A stretch of DNA of 64,000 nt from Paraescarpia echinospica (GCA_020002185.1 CM034535.1:70240228-70304227), one strand, 5' to 3'; positions 46,663 to 59,850 are shown, counted from the stretch's first letter. Translations and numbers: made by a program. The notes: a model not told the origin generated them from the sequence alone.

Positions 46663-47275
46663 CACAGTTATTGCAACGACAGCGATTGTTTGCCTAGACA
46701 AAAATATAGGACGGGTTATTGCAACTACAACGATTGTTTGTCTATAGACGATTGAATAGTACAGTTATTGCAACTACAGCGATTGTTTAAATATAGACGA
46801 TTGAATAGTACAGTTATTGCCACGACAGCGATTGTTTGCCTAGACAAATGGATAGTACGGTTATTGCAACTGCAGCGATTGTTTGTCTATAGACGATTGA
46901 ATAGTGCGGTTATTGCAACTACAGCGATTGCTTGTCTATAGACGATTAAATAGTACAGTTATTGCTACTAAACCGATTGCTTGTCTAGACAATTGAATAG
47001 TACAGTTATTACAACTACAGCGGTTGCTTGTCTAGACAATTGAATAGTACAGTTATTGCAACTACAGCGATTGCTTGTCTAGACAATTGAATAGTACAGT
47101 TATTACAACTACAGCGATTGCTTGTCTAGACCATTGAATAGTACAGTTATTGCAACTACAGCGATTGCTTGTCTATACAATTTAATAGTACAGTTATTGC
47201 AACCACTGGGATTGCTTGCCTAGACGATTCAATAGTAGGGCCTATAGACATTGTAACGACAACGTTTGTTTGCCC
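46663..47275. repeat. 47-bp minisatellite, about 13 copies
   Basis: The unit contains CAGTTATTGCAACTACAGCG, ATTGCTTGTCTAGAC and AATTGAATAGTA. Central copies are nearly identical and edge copies more diverged. A related, older array is at 54815-55175. Confidence 0.93.
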
Positions 47276-47622
47276 CAACCAATCTCTTGTCTCAACGATG
47301 CGTCAATAAATTATATAGTTAGACCTATTCATCAGTATGTACGTCTCGAATGTGATTTATTCACGCTTGCTTATTTACATTGCCCGGAACCAGACTGTGA
47401 GATGAACTGAACAGAAACAAAAGAGAATTCATCTGAGTTTCGGTGAAAATGGCATTAACTATTAAGTAACTGGAAACAATTTTGAACTGCAACAGTCGGC
47501 GACGCTCCTTATGCAATCGTTTCAGTGTACTGGGTTATTTTCTGTACAGTGATGGTTACAACCGTATCATCGTCTCCACTACTTCACGATTTGTTATGGG
47601 AGCTGCAAAGTACGATCTGACG

Positions 47623-47623
<1 letters not shown>
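47276..47623. other. Unannotated sequence
   Basis: Nothing recognised. Confidence 0.35.
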
Positions 47624-47687
<64 letters not shown>

Positions 47688-47709
47688 TGCGTGTGTGCGT
47701 GTGAGTGCG

Positions 47710-47766
<57 letters not shown>

Positions 47767-47890
47767 GCATGTGTGCGTGTGTGCTTGTGGGCATGGGTGA
47801 GTGTATGTGTGTGTGCGTGTGTGCGTGTGCGCGTGTGAGTGCGTGTGTGTGTGCGTGTGTGGTGTGCATGGGTGCGTGTGTGTGCGTGCG
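47624..47890. repeat. (GT)n microsatellite with GC interruptions
   Basis: Long GT run. The Cys/Val and His/Thr ORFs on both strands are its translations. Confidence 0.96.
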
Positions 47891-49479
47891 CTTTGCTCAA
47901 TGATAACAGTACTGATTCACTCAGTTTTATATATGTGTGCATGTTATGAGTTCGTTTGTTCGACTATATACGTATATACATGTACCCGTGTAAAGTATAT
48001 TAATTTTGTGTACGTGAATATGCTGCAACACAGTACAGGTGTACATGTGAAAGGGTCAAATGTAAAACGGCCATAGTCACACTTTTTATTTTGAGATAGA
48101 GCAATTTAAAAATTTTAAGATATCACGGCTTAAACACATGTAATGCTGGTCACTATAAATGCGATTTCTTTTAGGATTATTATATAAATATCACTACTTC
48201 AAAGTCGAATTGCCAGCAGGTGCAATCAAAACTGATATTTCTATGTTTTAAAAAGGTATCATTTGGACCCTAGTCGGCAGATCCTGACCGTCCTAGCTTT
48301 GATCGCTGGGACCCTGGCCGTTCTAGATTTGTTCGTCAGGACCTTGATCGTTTATTGTTTTGCCACCATATTTATTAATGTGGATTTTATAGTGGCCGTA
48401 TGCGTTGTTCACCTATATATTTTTACAGAACATGCTTCACGAATATAGCCACTTGATGGCAGCACTAACTCGTTTTTTAGAAAGTGGACCCTGGCCGTTC
48501 TACATCAGTTTCCTTCATATATTATTTATGTGCATGTGTACGCGTCTGTGAGCATTACTATATGCATGCGTGTGTACATGTTTACTCGTGTGTGCATATA
48601 CATGTGTGCACTTATGTGCACGAGTGCACTTAACTATGTGCATGTGGCAGGCAGCAGGCAGCAGGCGGTGCCGGAGCGAATGATATACGCCCAGAAATAG
48701 CAGTGTTTAGCGAAACTGGACAATCATCGGATATGCGGCATTATATAAGAACACATACCTATCATTATTAGCAAAACGACAACATCGACGCAACCGGGCC
48801 AAATCAGCATATCTGCAACTGGTGTCGATCACCACACGTGTATGTGCATGCCAGCAGTCACAAATGCCAAGGCACATGGCGGAGAGAAACATTCTGATCT
48901 CTCGCTGTCGCAGCAATGGCTGAAACTAATCGTCACAGAGTGTTTAAGCATGTAGTTCAATACAATTAGTCGAACAGCGTGAGCACGCAGGATGACAGAG
49001 ACATCGGATTTAGTGCGAGTAGACGAACACAACAATCCACCGCGTCCGTCTGAACAGAGACGTGATTATAATCACGAATGGTATGGAAACCCGTTCTAGC
49101 ATATCGCTGACATACGTGGTTTCTCCGGGCTTGAAGTGGACCAGTACTACGCGTTCCATTTGCGCGTCTTTTTTGTCAATAATTTCGCGAGCACTGTGAA
49201 TCTGTCTAGCATAAACTATACGAATGTCGTTTGAGAAAATATATTTAGCAACGATTTTTGGCGAGAAATTGCAAAATGATCTTCTTCTTCGGCGGTCACT
49301 CGGACTTACTCCGGTTTTTTTAATGTAGGCCGCCACGTTGTCTTATTCTCACTTTGGGTTTTTAGACAGTCTTGTAGGAGGTGTTTCACTGTCATTGTAG
49401 CCATGCTACGAGCCACATGCACATAATGTATGTCGATTTCTCCAATATGTTAATGTTGTGTGCATATGGTGCCTGAGTC
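47891..49479. other. Unannotated sequence
   Basis: No gene recognised. GGACCCTGGCCGTTCTA is repeated at about 48308 and 48486, with diverged versions between 48268 and 48345. Confidence 0.4.
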
Positions 49480-51830
49480 TGCAGTGTCCAGTTCTCACTT
49501 ACTTAGGCCTGTTTGCTCGCTGGGAGCACAGGCCATCGACCATGGTCCTCCACTGTTGTCGGTTTGATGCAATTTTCTCACTGTCTTTCCCGATTTTTCC
49601 AAAGTTTATGTACAGGGATGAGTCCCATTCCATTGATTGTTTAAATATGATTCGGAATGTAGCTCTTTAGTCGGTGCATGATCTAACTTTACGGAAGCCT
49701 GGCATCCACTGCTGTTTTCAGTCTGTCCAAGATTACTCTGTTGAGGTTCTTTCCGAGCACTGACAGGAACATTATCCCTCTGTAGTTCTTGCATTCCTGC
49801 AGTTCTCCTTTCTTTGGGGGTTTCACCAGGTATCCTTCTTTCCATTCAGTCGGTACTTCTTCTTGATCCCATATCTTCCCAATCAGGTCATGCAGCATCT
49901 CTGCGGAGGTCACCATGTCTGCCTTGATTGTCTCGGCAGGAATTTCATCTGGGCCGGAAGCTTTCCCTCTCTTCAGGTGTTGAATGACTTTCTCGATATC
50001 TTGCTTGGTTTGTCGCAGTTTACCTGGAGTGGTTCTTCAGTTGCTGTGATGTCTGGTGAGTTCTGTGGTGGTGGTGGTGGTCGGTTCAGCAGTTCATCAA
50101 AATGTTCACTCTTTCTCTTCAACTGATCGTCGTCATTGGTAAGTACGTTCTTGTCTTTGATTGGCCAGTCTGCGTGCTTGTACTGTCCTGCTAATTTTCT
50201 TGTTGTGTCATACAGTTGTTTCATGTTCCCTTGGGCTGCGGTATCCTCTGCTTCCTTGGCAAGGCCGTCGATGAAGTTTTTCTTGTCTGTTTTTACGCTT
50301 TTCTTGCCCGCTCTGTTTGCCTCTGCAACTGTTCCTGGGCGGCTGGTTTTGCTGCTGTAGTTCGGCTGTTGTTAATTGCGCCTTTCTTTTCCTTCCTCAC
50401 TTGCACTTTGTTGATAGTGTCCATAGAGATCCATTCCTTCTGTTTATATTTTTTCCCAGGACTTCACAGCATGTGCTGGTCCATGTTTCCTTGATCTTTT
50501 GCCACTGGGTTTCTATGTCCATGTTTCCTTCTTCGAGAAGGTCTTGTAAGGCTTCATATTTGTTGCTGATCGTGAGTCGGAATGTCTCTGTTGTGACTCT
50601 GTCCTTTAGGAAGTAAACATTGTATCTTGTTCTGGTCCTCCTCTTTACGTCTCTCTTTTTCAGCTTCATCTTCAGTCTGGCCAGCACTAGGAGGTGATCT
50701 GAGGTTATGTCTGCTCCTGTATATACCCGCACGTCTTGCAGTAATCTTCTGAACTTTCTTTCTGTACAGATGTGGTCGATTTGGTTTTCTGTTCGGTGGT
50801 CTGGCGATATCCATGTAGCTTTTGTGAATTAAGTTGCAAATGATCATGTTGTTAAACGCGCAGAAGTCTGCCAACACCTCGCCATGTTCATTCATTGTCC
50901 CCAGTCCATGTCTGCCCATGACGTCTTCGTACCTGCTGTTGGTTGATCCTATGTTGGCATTGAAGTCTCCCATGAGTATCGTCATGTCCTTGTTCTTCAA
51001 TGTGTCGAGCAATGCTTGTAGTCTGTTGTAGAAGTCCTCCTTTGTTTCTTCATCCTTGTCATTTGTTGGTGCATAGCACTGTATGATCTATAGTTTGATC
51101 CTTTTCTTCTTTGTTTCGAATGCGGCATATATGATCCTTGTTCCCACTGCCTCCCAGTTGATGAAGGCGCTCTGCGCCTATTTTGACAACATGAATGCCA
51201 TTCCTTCTGTGTGATGGGCATCTTCTTCTTCATGCCCCGAGTAAAGTATAATTTCTCTTGTGTTCAGTCTGACTTGTCCTGACTATGTCCACCTTGTTTC
51301 ACATAGTCCTAATTTTGTGATGTTGTAGGTACGTCGTTCCCTTGCTGTTTGGGCTGCTTTGTTTGCTTCGTACATGGTTCTCAGTTTCCATGTTCTGATT
51401 TTTTTTAATTTTCTTTGAAGATAACAAGGGCATCAGCGATGTATCTTCCTCTTGGCTTTCTACTGCACAGCGTCATACTCTCCATGGGAGGCCCTTCCTT
51501 TCCCAACTTCAGTGCAATTCCTTTGGTTGATGTTTTCATAACAATTTGTTTTTTACGGGAAAGGGTTGTTAGCCCTTTGCCCATCCCTCCTCTTTTCATA
51601 TCCGGGCTTGGGACCGGCATTGGCAGACTTGTCCAGTTCTCAGGCGCACCATTGTTACCTGGTCTTCCCTGGATAGTTGGTAATATTTGTTGTTGCTGTT
51701 GTAGCTGGGCTGTTGTTTCAGTCATCTCTTCCTCTCCTGGTGATATATACGATTGTTTTGCATCTTTATATGTGGCAAAATGGTCCAGATAAACTAATGA
51801 CACATGTGCATTTGACATGCACTATTCACA
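49480..51830 (-). mobile_element. RTE-like LINE, copy C (craniofacial-development-protein-2-like type), internally deleted
   Basis: On the minus strand a leader ORF (51818-51405) with a Gln-rich run is followed, with frameshifts, by endonuclease pieces: HHTEG-type text near 51200, ILMGDFNANIG (about 50965), MGRHGLGTMNEHGE, FCAFNNMIICN and ITSDHLLVLARLKMKLKKRD (about 50700). Then come the linker (RLTISNKYEALQDLLEEG; DDDQLKRKSEHFDELLNRP) and early reverse transcriptase: KIWDQEEVPTEWKEGYLVKP, KNYRGIMFLSVLGKNLNRVI and S-L-Y-I-N-F (about 49615). There it jumps to a final segment with RQQWRTMVDGLC. The palm and thumb are deleted but the 3' end is kept, with a TAAGTAAG-type end near 49500. It belongs to the RTE-type LINE often annotated as craniofacial development protein 2-like. 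It is dead. Confidence 0.85.
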
Positions 51831-52195
51831 CACTACAGCAAAGGTGATTTGCGATGTGCTGAATGAGTTGCGGAAATTCTACTGTAGTGTCTTAAGTTGC
51901 ACAACAATGCATAACAAGCAAGGAGTGAGATAACCGTAGCGCAGACCATGGGAACGTACAACGCGGCGCCTGACCCAGTGACACGCACAACCAGACACCC
52001 GCATGGATGTGTCCCCTCACCGACAAACAAGACATTCTTCTCAGCGCATATCCGCTAATCAAATTGATCAGATTAACAAAACCTCTGTGGAGATAGACTG
52101 ACCCCAAAATAAGGACAGCAGAGATATGGAGGTTGCTCATGCGATTTGGCATTTATATAAACAAAAGTATCACTGTGTTTATCCAGCTTCTACTG
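51831..52195. other. Unannotated sequence
   Basis: Possibly the 5' end of copy C; nothing else recognised. Confidence 0.35.
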
Positions 52196-52400
52196 AGGTG
52201 GTGCTCTAATGGTCAGATCGCCGGATTGTCTATTAAGAGGATCGGTGTTCGGATCCACCTTCTGCCGTTTTGAAACTTTGGTAATTTTGTTTTTCTCAAT
52301 TTGCCTGTCTTTCGGAAGAGATCCTATACGTGGTTGATCTCTTCTGCCTGGTGTCAGTCTGTACCATGCAGGGGGAATAAATGGGTCCACAACGGGAAAT
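52196..52400 (+). mobile_element. tRNA-derived SINE
   Basis: GGTGGTGCTCTAATGGTCAG is a pol III A box and GGTGTTCGGATCCACC a B box, about 45 bp apart. The cloverleaf-like arms are degraded. The body contains GCCTGTCTTTCGGAAGAGAT, which recalls the conserved domain of several animal SINE superfamilies, and ends near a TGCAGGGGGAATAAATGG stretch. The exact 3' end is uncertain. Confidence 0.6.
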
Positions 52401-53839
52401 GGAAAACCTCTGTCGTGGATTCACAGAGGCGATGGTCTCAACCAGTCAACTATATCCGTTAGCTACTGCCAAAATACTTCGCTTTAAGGTCACCTCGCAA
52501 TTACGGTCACCCCGAACAACCCCAAATTATTTTTGTAACAGTAAAGTACAGGAAATTAGTCCCGCCAATACGGTCACCTCGCTATTCGGGTCACTTTTGC
52601 CCAGTCCCGAAGGTAACCTTAATATCAAGGTTCCACTTTATAGGAGTCACGAGCACCTTGTGAAAGGCGGATAGCGGCGCTGCATAAGCATGCATTATTA
52701 TCATAATTATTAGTATTACTGTGTTGGAAGGAGGATACGTGGGAAACGTTGAACTTCCAACGATACGGACCTTCACCAGTCTAAGTTACCCCTTTATATG
52801 AACGCATCACTCTAACCACAACTGTAGGCTCTAACAGGTCCGTGTTCTGCCCATTTAAGCCGGAATGAATAACACTGTGTGTTCTACCCATTGCCACGGA
52901 GATTGGGTAACTGCTTTGCATATATTTGTCATTGCCGAAAGAAAGTCCACATCCATGACGTCACTCTAACGAGCAACGCTAAATGGCCGCGATAACTTGC
53001 TGACAAGTGGCGTTGGCGTCTCTCCAAAAGGTAATTAGGGCCCAACAAGGCTTACGCAGATTAGAACGGCTGACACCAAAACTGTCAAATTCGACGACTC
53101 GGAACCTATCTAACCCCGTCCATACGTATATAATCTTATCTCGGAGGGTTCATGGAAACGAGCTGAACACTAGAAGGGTAAACACGGCTATTGTAACCGC
53201 CGTACAATACGGCCGTGCAGCCATATCCGTTCTACCCGGGGCGCTTTGGGTTGCGATGTAGCGTAGAGCGCCGCGTGTTATCATTACCCATGACCGAATA
53301 TTGAAGCCGATCCTATCGCATGCCGTGTGTGTATTGATAATGGCGCATCAAACGCGCGGCCGCTCTGGTTGTCCAATCTCCCTCTATATTTAAGCTGATT
53401 GGAAATCAATATTTTAACCGTGTTTGAAGTTCCCATCAGGCACGTCGAAAGGTACGGACCACAACCGCTATCCGCTCACCGATAGCTTATCTTTAATGAT
53501 TTCTTACATTACACGTTGACATATAATTACATCACTATTCCGCGACATTTGGTCTACGCGACTTACAGCTGGCCAAAACACGTCTTATGAGTGAAGACAG
53601 CTTTGAGGGCCATTCATACGCGATGTTGCACTGAGTGCTATCGGCGCTCAAATGTTGACGCAGAAAGCATTTATATAACACTATGCTAATCACCCCCGTC
53701 GTGTTTGACCAAGCATCACGTAAACAACGAACGCGTCCTGACAGAAAATATGGATTTAATAACACCAGGTGGAGCGCATTTGCACGTTCTCATGCTTTCA
53801 AAGTGAAGGTTATGCTGCGTTCTAATCACCTCGTGTTTA
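52401..53839. other. Unannotated sequence
   Basis: CGGTCACCCC and CGGTCACCTCGCTATTCGGG at about 52503 and 52572 form a short diverged repeat. No gene recognised. Confidence 0.4.
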
Positions 53840-53975
53840 TGGCTAATACCAGGAAAATGGGAAGGCCACAGCTGAGACGGGAGAACTACGTGAGGAGGGG
53901 CATGAGAAGATCGAGTGCGGATGACAGATGGAGAAGGGGAGCCATGGATAGAACACGACAAGTAGTTCGGTAATA
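53840..53975 (+). pseudogene. Possible LINE C-terminal scrap
   Basis: The frame reads RKMGRPQLRRENYVRRGMRR and then DDRWRRGAMDR. The GRP-x-x-R...D/N-x-V-x-R-x-M-x-R...D-x-x-W-R-R pattern is that of the tail of RTE/jockey-like polymerases. It is short and without other motifs, so a chance Arg-rich frame is possible. Confidence 0.3.
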
Positions 53976-54814
53976 TTGTACCTGACCCCCGCCCATGTAC
54001 CCCCCACCCCTGTACCCCCACCCCTCTACAGCAAGGAACAAGGAAGAGAGCAAACAAAATGTGGTGAATTCGAAAGTCCGGAAGCAGCCCAACTTCATCA
54101 CTGGTAAATCGGGTCGCGAAGTCGTACATGCGCAAAACACGAGCCCATTGGAATGCAACATTATTGCACAATTCAGTTGTGTTTTATATTATCACAATAT
54201 ACCGTCTTGAACCATGTCGTAAAGCCGTCAGTGTTGACATGGCTTCTCTGGCGACGACAACTATATACACTCTACATCATTGTGTGTTATATGAAGAGTA
54301 ATCATCTAGTGAAGTCCTACCATTTGTGTGTGGGTGTGGGTGTGCGCGCGCGCGTATGTATGTGTGCGTATGTGTGTGTGCATGCGTGCGTACATGCATG
54401 CATACATACATGCGTAGATGTTTCATGCGTGCGTAGGGTAAAGAGCGAACGACAAGCAAAGACAGTACACCTACTATAGCTGCTCGCTTAATAACGCCTA
54501 AATAATCAAGTATACGACGGATCGACTGAAACCAAACCCCACGTTGTCTTCTCGTGAAGAGACAAATGTTCTCATTTCGCTGGATTGCTATGACTAGTGA
54601 TAATACAGCGTGGTACAGCTGCTGAAGCCGTATAAACACAACAATGCTTTTCTAAGAAACGTGGCGTCTTGGATATGTTCATTTGACGTTGATAGATTTT
54701 TGATGCGTCGTTCGACAAGAGTCACGGATCAGATGACTTAAGGAGAAATGCAATTTGAGTAGGTTATCGTGAAAGAATATATGCGGTTGCCAGGCGCTGA
54801 GACGATGGAGCAGA
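53976..54814. other. Unannotated sequence
   Basis: Small CCCCCACCCC tracts at about 53990-54030 and a GTGTGCGC/CATACATG tract at 54325-54420; otherwise nothing. Confidence 0.4.
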
Positions 54815-55175
54815 TTCAATGACAGCGATTGCTTGTCTGATTTGCCAGACAGTATAGCTATTGCAACAAACAATAGCGGCTAATGCAGGGCAGTAAGACA
54901 GATAGCTATTGCAATGACAGCGATATATTGTTTCGAACAGTATGTGCAATACGTGTAACTATTGCAACGACAATAGTTGTTTGTCCATGGCAATACTGCA
55001 GGTAGCTGTTGACAATGTCAGTAACAAAGATAGCTATTGCAATGATAGCGATACCTTTGCCTTTGGTAGTAAGAAAGGTAGCTACTGCGATTGTGTGATA
55101 TAAGGCTGTAAGACTGTATAGCTCTTTCAATGACTGCGATTGTGTGAATGAGACAGTCTAAGACGGAATAGGTAT
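54815..55175. repeat. Degenerate relative of the 47-bp minisatellite
   Basis: About six diverged units with AGCTATTGCAATGACAGCGA and TTGTTTGTC phrases, clearly related to 46663-47275 but far more decayed. Confidence 0.7.
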
Positions 55176-56063
55176 TGACATGACAACGATTTCGGTAATT
55201 TTTTTAAATGCGTGAAGTAAACTATTAACATCGTTATTAAGAGATTACGTTTGATTAAAAAATGGGTCATAAATAACACCACCGACCAGTAAAGCGTACT
55301 TCAACACTAGCTTGACGACGCACACCACTTCGTCACTCTACACCCAAGTGAGACACGAACAAGCCAGTTAGGGAAACCAAATATCAGATCCGTCAGAGAT
55401 AGCATTGTTATCGACACCCGTAAGACTAAGATATACGCGTACAAACCAGCAACAATTTAGAGGATGCACTGTATATAGCATCTGAGAAAAACGACGAATG
55501 ATTTGCACCCGTTAAGATTGAAGACTTTTTAACGCAAACCCAAAAGGGTGCGACGGATTGCAAGCGGAGGTCATGACCCGGAGGGGCGGGGTTTACTGTT
55601 AAGTTGGTTAAATGCTGGTCAGGAGGGGGAGGTGCACATTATGCAGTTCTCTCTGACACCTACCGTCCCCTGTGTCTACGTAACCACTAGCTACACACCA
55701 CTAGGCGCCCCAGTCGTCGTCTGGTCGAGAGTGTAATTAGAAAGTTGCTTCACAAACACCCCGCGGTCGCCATAACAAATTATAGCGATACGTGAGAAAT
55801 GCGTCGATATTTAGAAGCAACCACGTGTCAGAGTATAGCACGTCAACGACCACCTGAAAGGTGTTTACCTATTATTTACACCTATTAACCTTCATGATTG
55901 CCTTCTGAGCACGGCCGGTGAATGCAGTGAAAGCGGTGAATGCGGGGCGACGGCTTAACGAGTAGAACACACTCGGTGTAGATACGACGGCCGGCCTGAT
56001 GCGTTGGCAAAGGGAAAGCTACTGTATCAGTTACGGACACTGCGTGCAAACATTCGGACACGC
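55176..56063. other. Unannotated sequence
   Basis: No gene or element recognised. Confidence 0.4.
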
Positions 56064-56623
56064 ACTCTCGTATATCCATCGGCACATGCATATGTATGCA
56101 CGAACGCTTAGATTTATAAAATTATATGTAAATAACGTCATACACGTATGCATAGATAGATACACATGCACGGATGCAATCCATTTATGCATGTACGCAC
56201 ATACGCACGCTCGCAAGGATGCACATACGCATGCACGCAATCATTGACAGATGCACATACACGCACGCACGCACGCACGCGTACACGCAAACACATGCTA
56301 TACCATATATATATACGCACACACACACACACACACACATACGTATATATATGTGTGTGTGTGTGTGTGTATATATTTATATATACACACACATATACGT
56401 ATGTGTGTGTGAGTATGCGCGTGCGTGTATGTGTATCCGTCAGTGACTGCATCCAATCGTGCATGCGTGTGTGCATCCGTGCGAGCGTGCGTATGTGCGT
56501 ACATGCATAAATGGAATGCATGCGTGCATGTGTATCTATTTGTGTATGACGTTATTTACATATAATTTTATAAATATAAGCATTTGTGCATACATATGCA
56601 TGTTCCGATGGATATACGCGAGT
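56064..56623. repeat. 560-bp palindrome with simple-repeat centre
   Basis: The arms, about 56064-56280 and 56405-56623, are reverse complements at roughly 85-90 percent by eye. Matching landmarks are CGTATATCCATCGG on the left and CCGATGGATATACG on the right, AAAATTATATGTAAATAACG and CGTTATTTACATATAATTTT, and CATTTATGCATGTACGCACA with its complement. The centre is built of CA, TA and GT tracts that are themselves palindromic. The ORFs on both strands are mirror shadows. Confidence 0.8.
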
Positions 56624-57219
56624 ATATATATTATATAAATATATATATATATATAATTAAGTTTGTCTAGCAATCCTTTCTCTTTTTGACGCGTCTCGGT
56701 TTTCCACTTAGATGTCAGAATAGCGAGAAGATGTATTTATCCACTCAGCCTACACGGCTTTCCTATTTGTCATGCTCAGACCATGCTCTCGCGAATCTAC
56801 CGATTAGGCGGGCTACGACAAGCAACGTCACGTAAACTGACGTCGTCTGAGCATATGCGTCTACTTCTCACCCCTTGCGTGTGCAGTCGCGCCAGTGCAT
56901 CCATGCATCACGGGAGAAGACGGACAAGGCTGTCGTATAATAACGGTATGATTTAATTATGACTGCAATTTCTCCCTTTGACGCTTCTCGTTTTTTAACG
57001 TATGCGAGTTGATACTGCGAAGATTGTGTTTACGAAATGCGTGCTCGGGTGTCCGCTTGCAGCGATTCACGGGCGTGGTAAGTCGGGCGTCAGTCACGCT
57101 GTATTGCTGCTGTGTGAAGCAAAGAAGCGACGCCAGTCAAGTCTGTACGCACATGGATATTCCGAAATAGAGATTGCACCAACAAGTTTCATGATATCTA
57201 CAATCATCAACGTCGGTGG
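56624..57219. other. Unannotated sequence
   Basis: A short TATATA tract follows the palindrome; nothing else recognised. Confidence 0.4.
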
Positions 57220-57560
57220 TCGAGTCTAGGCGATCACGACTTTCCATTTGTAAAGATCGTAGCTGTGTTGCGACAGATTTGTTGTTCTTTCCAGTCAGGC
57301 TGACCATCAGGCCCATAGTCAAAGAATCTGCTACCTCTGTTTCTGTTCTCCTCGATCTGTCCCGTTGTCACACAAAGTTCTAAGTTTCTTTTATCATCGC
57401 AAGACATCATACACCCTGGTTTTTTGCTCCCTAACTTTGCTAAGTTCTTTAGTGTTACTGCATAGACAATCTCTTCATTACTTTTCTGTTCTGTTCTGTC
57501 CACGATGCTCCGAGCATAAGAACCACGTTTCTGTTCATATTGCTTCTATGGTCTTTTCTT
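57220..57560 (-). mobile_element. LINE reverse transcriptase C-terminal fragment
   Basis: The minus-strand frame from 57503 reads TEQKSNEEIVYAVTLKN, KRNLELCVTTGQIEENRNRG and later SVATQLRSLQ. This parallels the tail of LINE polymerases with R-K-S-N-E-E-V-L, L-E-N-L-x-x-T-G-K-I-E-G-x-R-x-R-G-R and an R-S-x-x-D-R-x-x-W segment. The usual G-H-I/V block is corrupted. Only the tail of the protein remains. Confidence 0.6.
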
Positions 57561-59745
57561 TATCACTTTTAGTCATTGATCACGATTCACTCGTATACAG
57601 CGATACGATTTCTATACAGCATTGCAGACGTATGTTCTCACTGCAACTAATTGACGTGCCTTAGTTGAAGTGCCTTTGATGTGCTGAACGCTGTTTTACT
57701 CTGAGCTATTCGTCTCTTGATCTCATCGTTGCACCGACCATCAGAAGTTATTAATGATGTAATAGAGTACATCGTGCTAGGAGCGCTTTCATATAAATGC
57801 GATCATTATATGGTTGCCCACGCCACCGTAGGTCGCGCTAGTACATCTTACTTTATCAACCATAGAGACGTGCATGTTTTATTTTAATTTATCTTGAACA
57901 GTTGAGGCTCATTTATCCTAAACTGTGTGTGACTTGGTTCACGCGAAACCGATGTAAAAATATGTGCACTAGAGCAGTTGTCTCCGGTGTACTTTAATTG
58001 TGTGAGTTCATAAACAGCGACAATGATATCTTAATAATGTGATCGGTGCATCCGTGTACTGGAGCACACATAAAAGCAATTTGGTGCAATAGTTTTAACC
58101 TGGTGTCTAGACGCCAACTTCCCCCAAACCATTAAACTCACAATAGCGGTAGAGTAGACAATGAATGCATGCAATTAACTTATTAGGTATTATTAGTAGT
58201 TAAATATTAATTCTATAATTATTCATCACGTGGAATGCAAAAACGACATCAAATCACATTTAGCTATAAAACAATATATTTTTTACCAGTGAATTGTGAA
58301 ATATGTGTCCTTTCGTGGAAGAAAAGCATATATGTTAATGAACAACCAAATGGTGTCATCGTGACCGCATTCCGCGCCATAGACGTTTAAAACAGTTAAG
58401 TGTCTTAATACTGTATATCAAAAGCGATGACAACAGCAACAACAAAAACAACATAATAATTGCAGCAAAACTAACAGTAACATTAGCAATAACAAAAAAC
58501 AACAACACTTATAATAACAACAACAACAATAGCAGCAACATACTCATAATGACTCATAGTTAATCACAGTAACTCGTAATGTCTGATAGCAACTTGCCAT
58601 AACTTACAATCACTCAAAACAACACATAATGAGTTGTTTAACTACATTAACCATAATTAGTTTTTCATGTCATGGTCTAGGTTAATATAGACACCGTCAA
58701 GGCGTAACATTTAGAAAACCTGTTCTTATTTTATTCCCACCGTGTAGAATCACTGCATAATTAAGATACACATGCGTTGCCACTTAAAAAACAGAATTTC
58801 TTCTTCGAATGAGGCGTGAAAGAATCATAAATCGGAGCCACTGCCTTTGTCGGTGTTCTCTGGTGCCCTAGAGCGTTCTGGCGCCCGCTTTTCATAAACG
58901 TTTCACGATTACTTCTATTTCAAGTGTAGGTCCGACCAAAGAAAACGACTAATTGTTTTTTCGCAAGAGGTTCTTTAAATCATCCAGGGCATTTGTTTAC
59001 TGCTTGCCTTCAGTTGCAGCCAAGTGAAGCGTGAACTATCTACTTGGACCTGTAATAAAACAGACTGGTGCCTCGCTGCCAAACTATGCTTGGCTTGCTG
59101 GTGGAGTGTCATTGTTACGGAAACTGTGGCAATCCCGTGGGATCCATTGACATATTTGACAACAAATCAGTTGGAATTAGCTGTATTCGCAAAAAATCTC
59201 TGGTCTAATAATAATAATAGCTGTATACCGTAGTCAGACTTAAACTGCTGTCTTCGTATTTATTTTCCGCGTATATGCATCAACAACCTCTGCAAAGTTG
59301 GCACTGACACATATATCTACGGAAAATACAGGAAGTGCTTTTGGGTGTGAAGTGTCTAATCGGTACAACGAAAAGCATTCGATACACATGTCCATCGTCA
59401 CTTACGAACAATCATCCACCAAATGCATTCATTCTAACTTAGATGGAATGTCTCATGGCTGAAAATGTGAAGAGTGCTATTTGATTTTAGCTCGACATTA
59501 CTGCAAATTTAGGAGTGAAAACCGAGGTGTAAACGAATTGTCCAGATTACGAACGTCATGCTCAATTATCACCTTATATGTGTTGCTGATCCTCCCACAA
59601 GGACGTTGGGTAATCCATTTTGAGTGTAGGTCAAAGTTCTTCTCCGAAAATAATCTAGACCCGGTATACATCTGAGATTCTTGCACATTAACGCATACTT
59701 AAGGTATGGTATCGTCTGATTTACGGTGACGTTAACCATTTCTTA
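57561..59745. other. Unannotated sequence
   Basis: An AAC/ATAAC-rich tract at about 58430-58545 is followed by repeated ACTCATAA phrases. No gene recognised. Confidence 0.4.
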
Positions 59746-59850
59746 TCGCCGGGCTGGTGGTGCAGACGGATAGTGTTTGTCTTGTGACAGACACGAAACA
59801 TTGAGTCACACACGGTTGCGATCTACGCGGTCCGGACGCGAGCCCCAACC
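59746..59850 (+). repeat. Possible tRNA-like SINE head
   Basis: CTGGTGGTGCAGACGGATAG resembles an A box and GGTTGCGATCTACG a poor B box about 55 bp later. Evidence is weak. Confidence 0.25.

Noticed and set aside
51405..51818. Independent Gln-rich protein gene
   Set aside because: It is directly upstream of and on the same strand as the RTE-like endonuclease, so it is better read as the leader ORF of that LINE.
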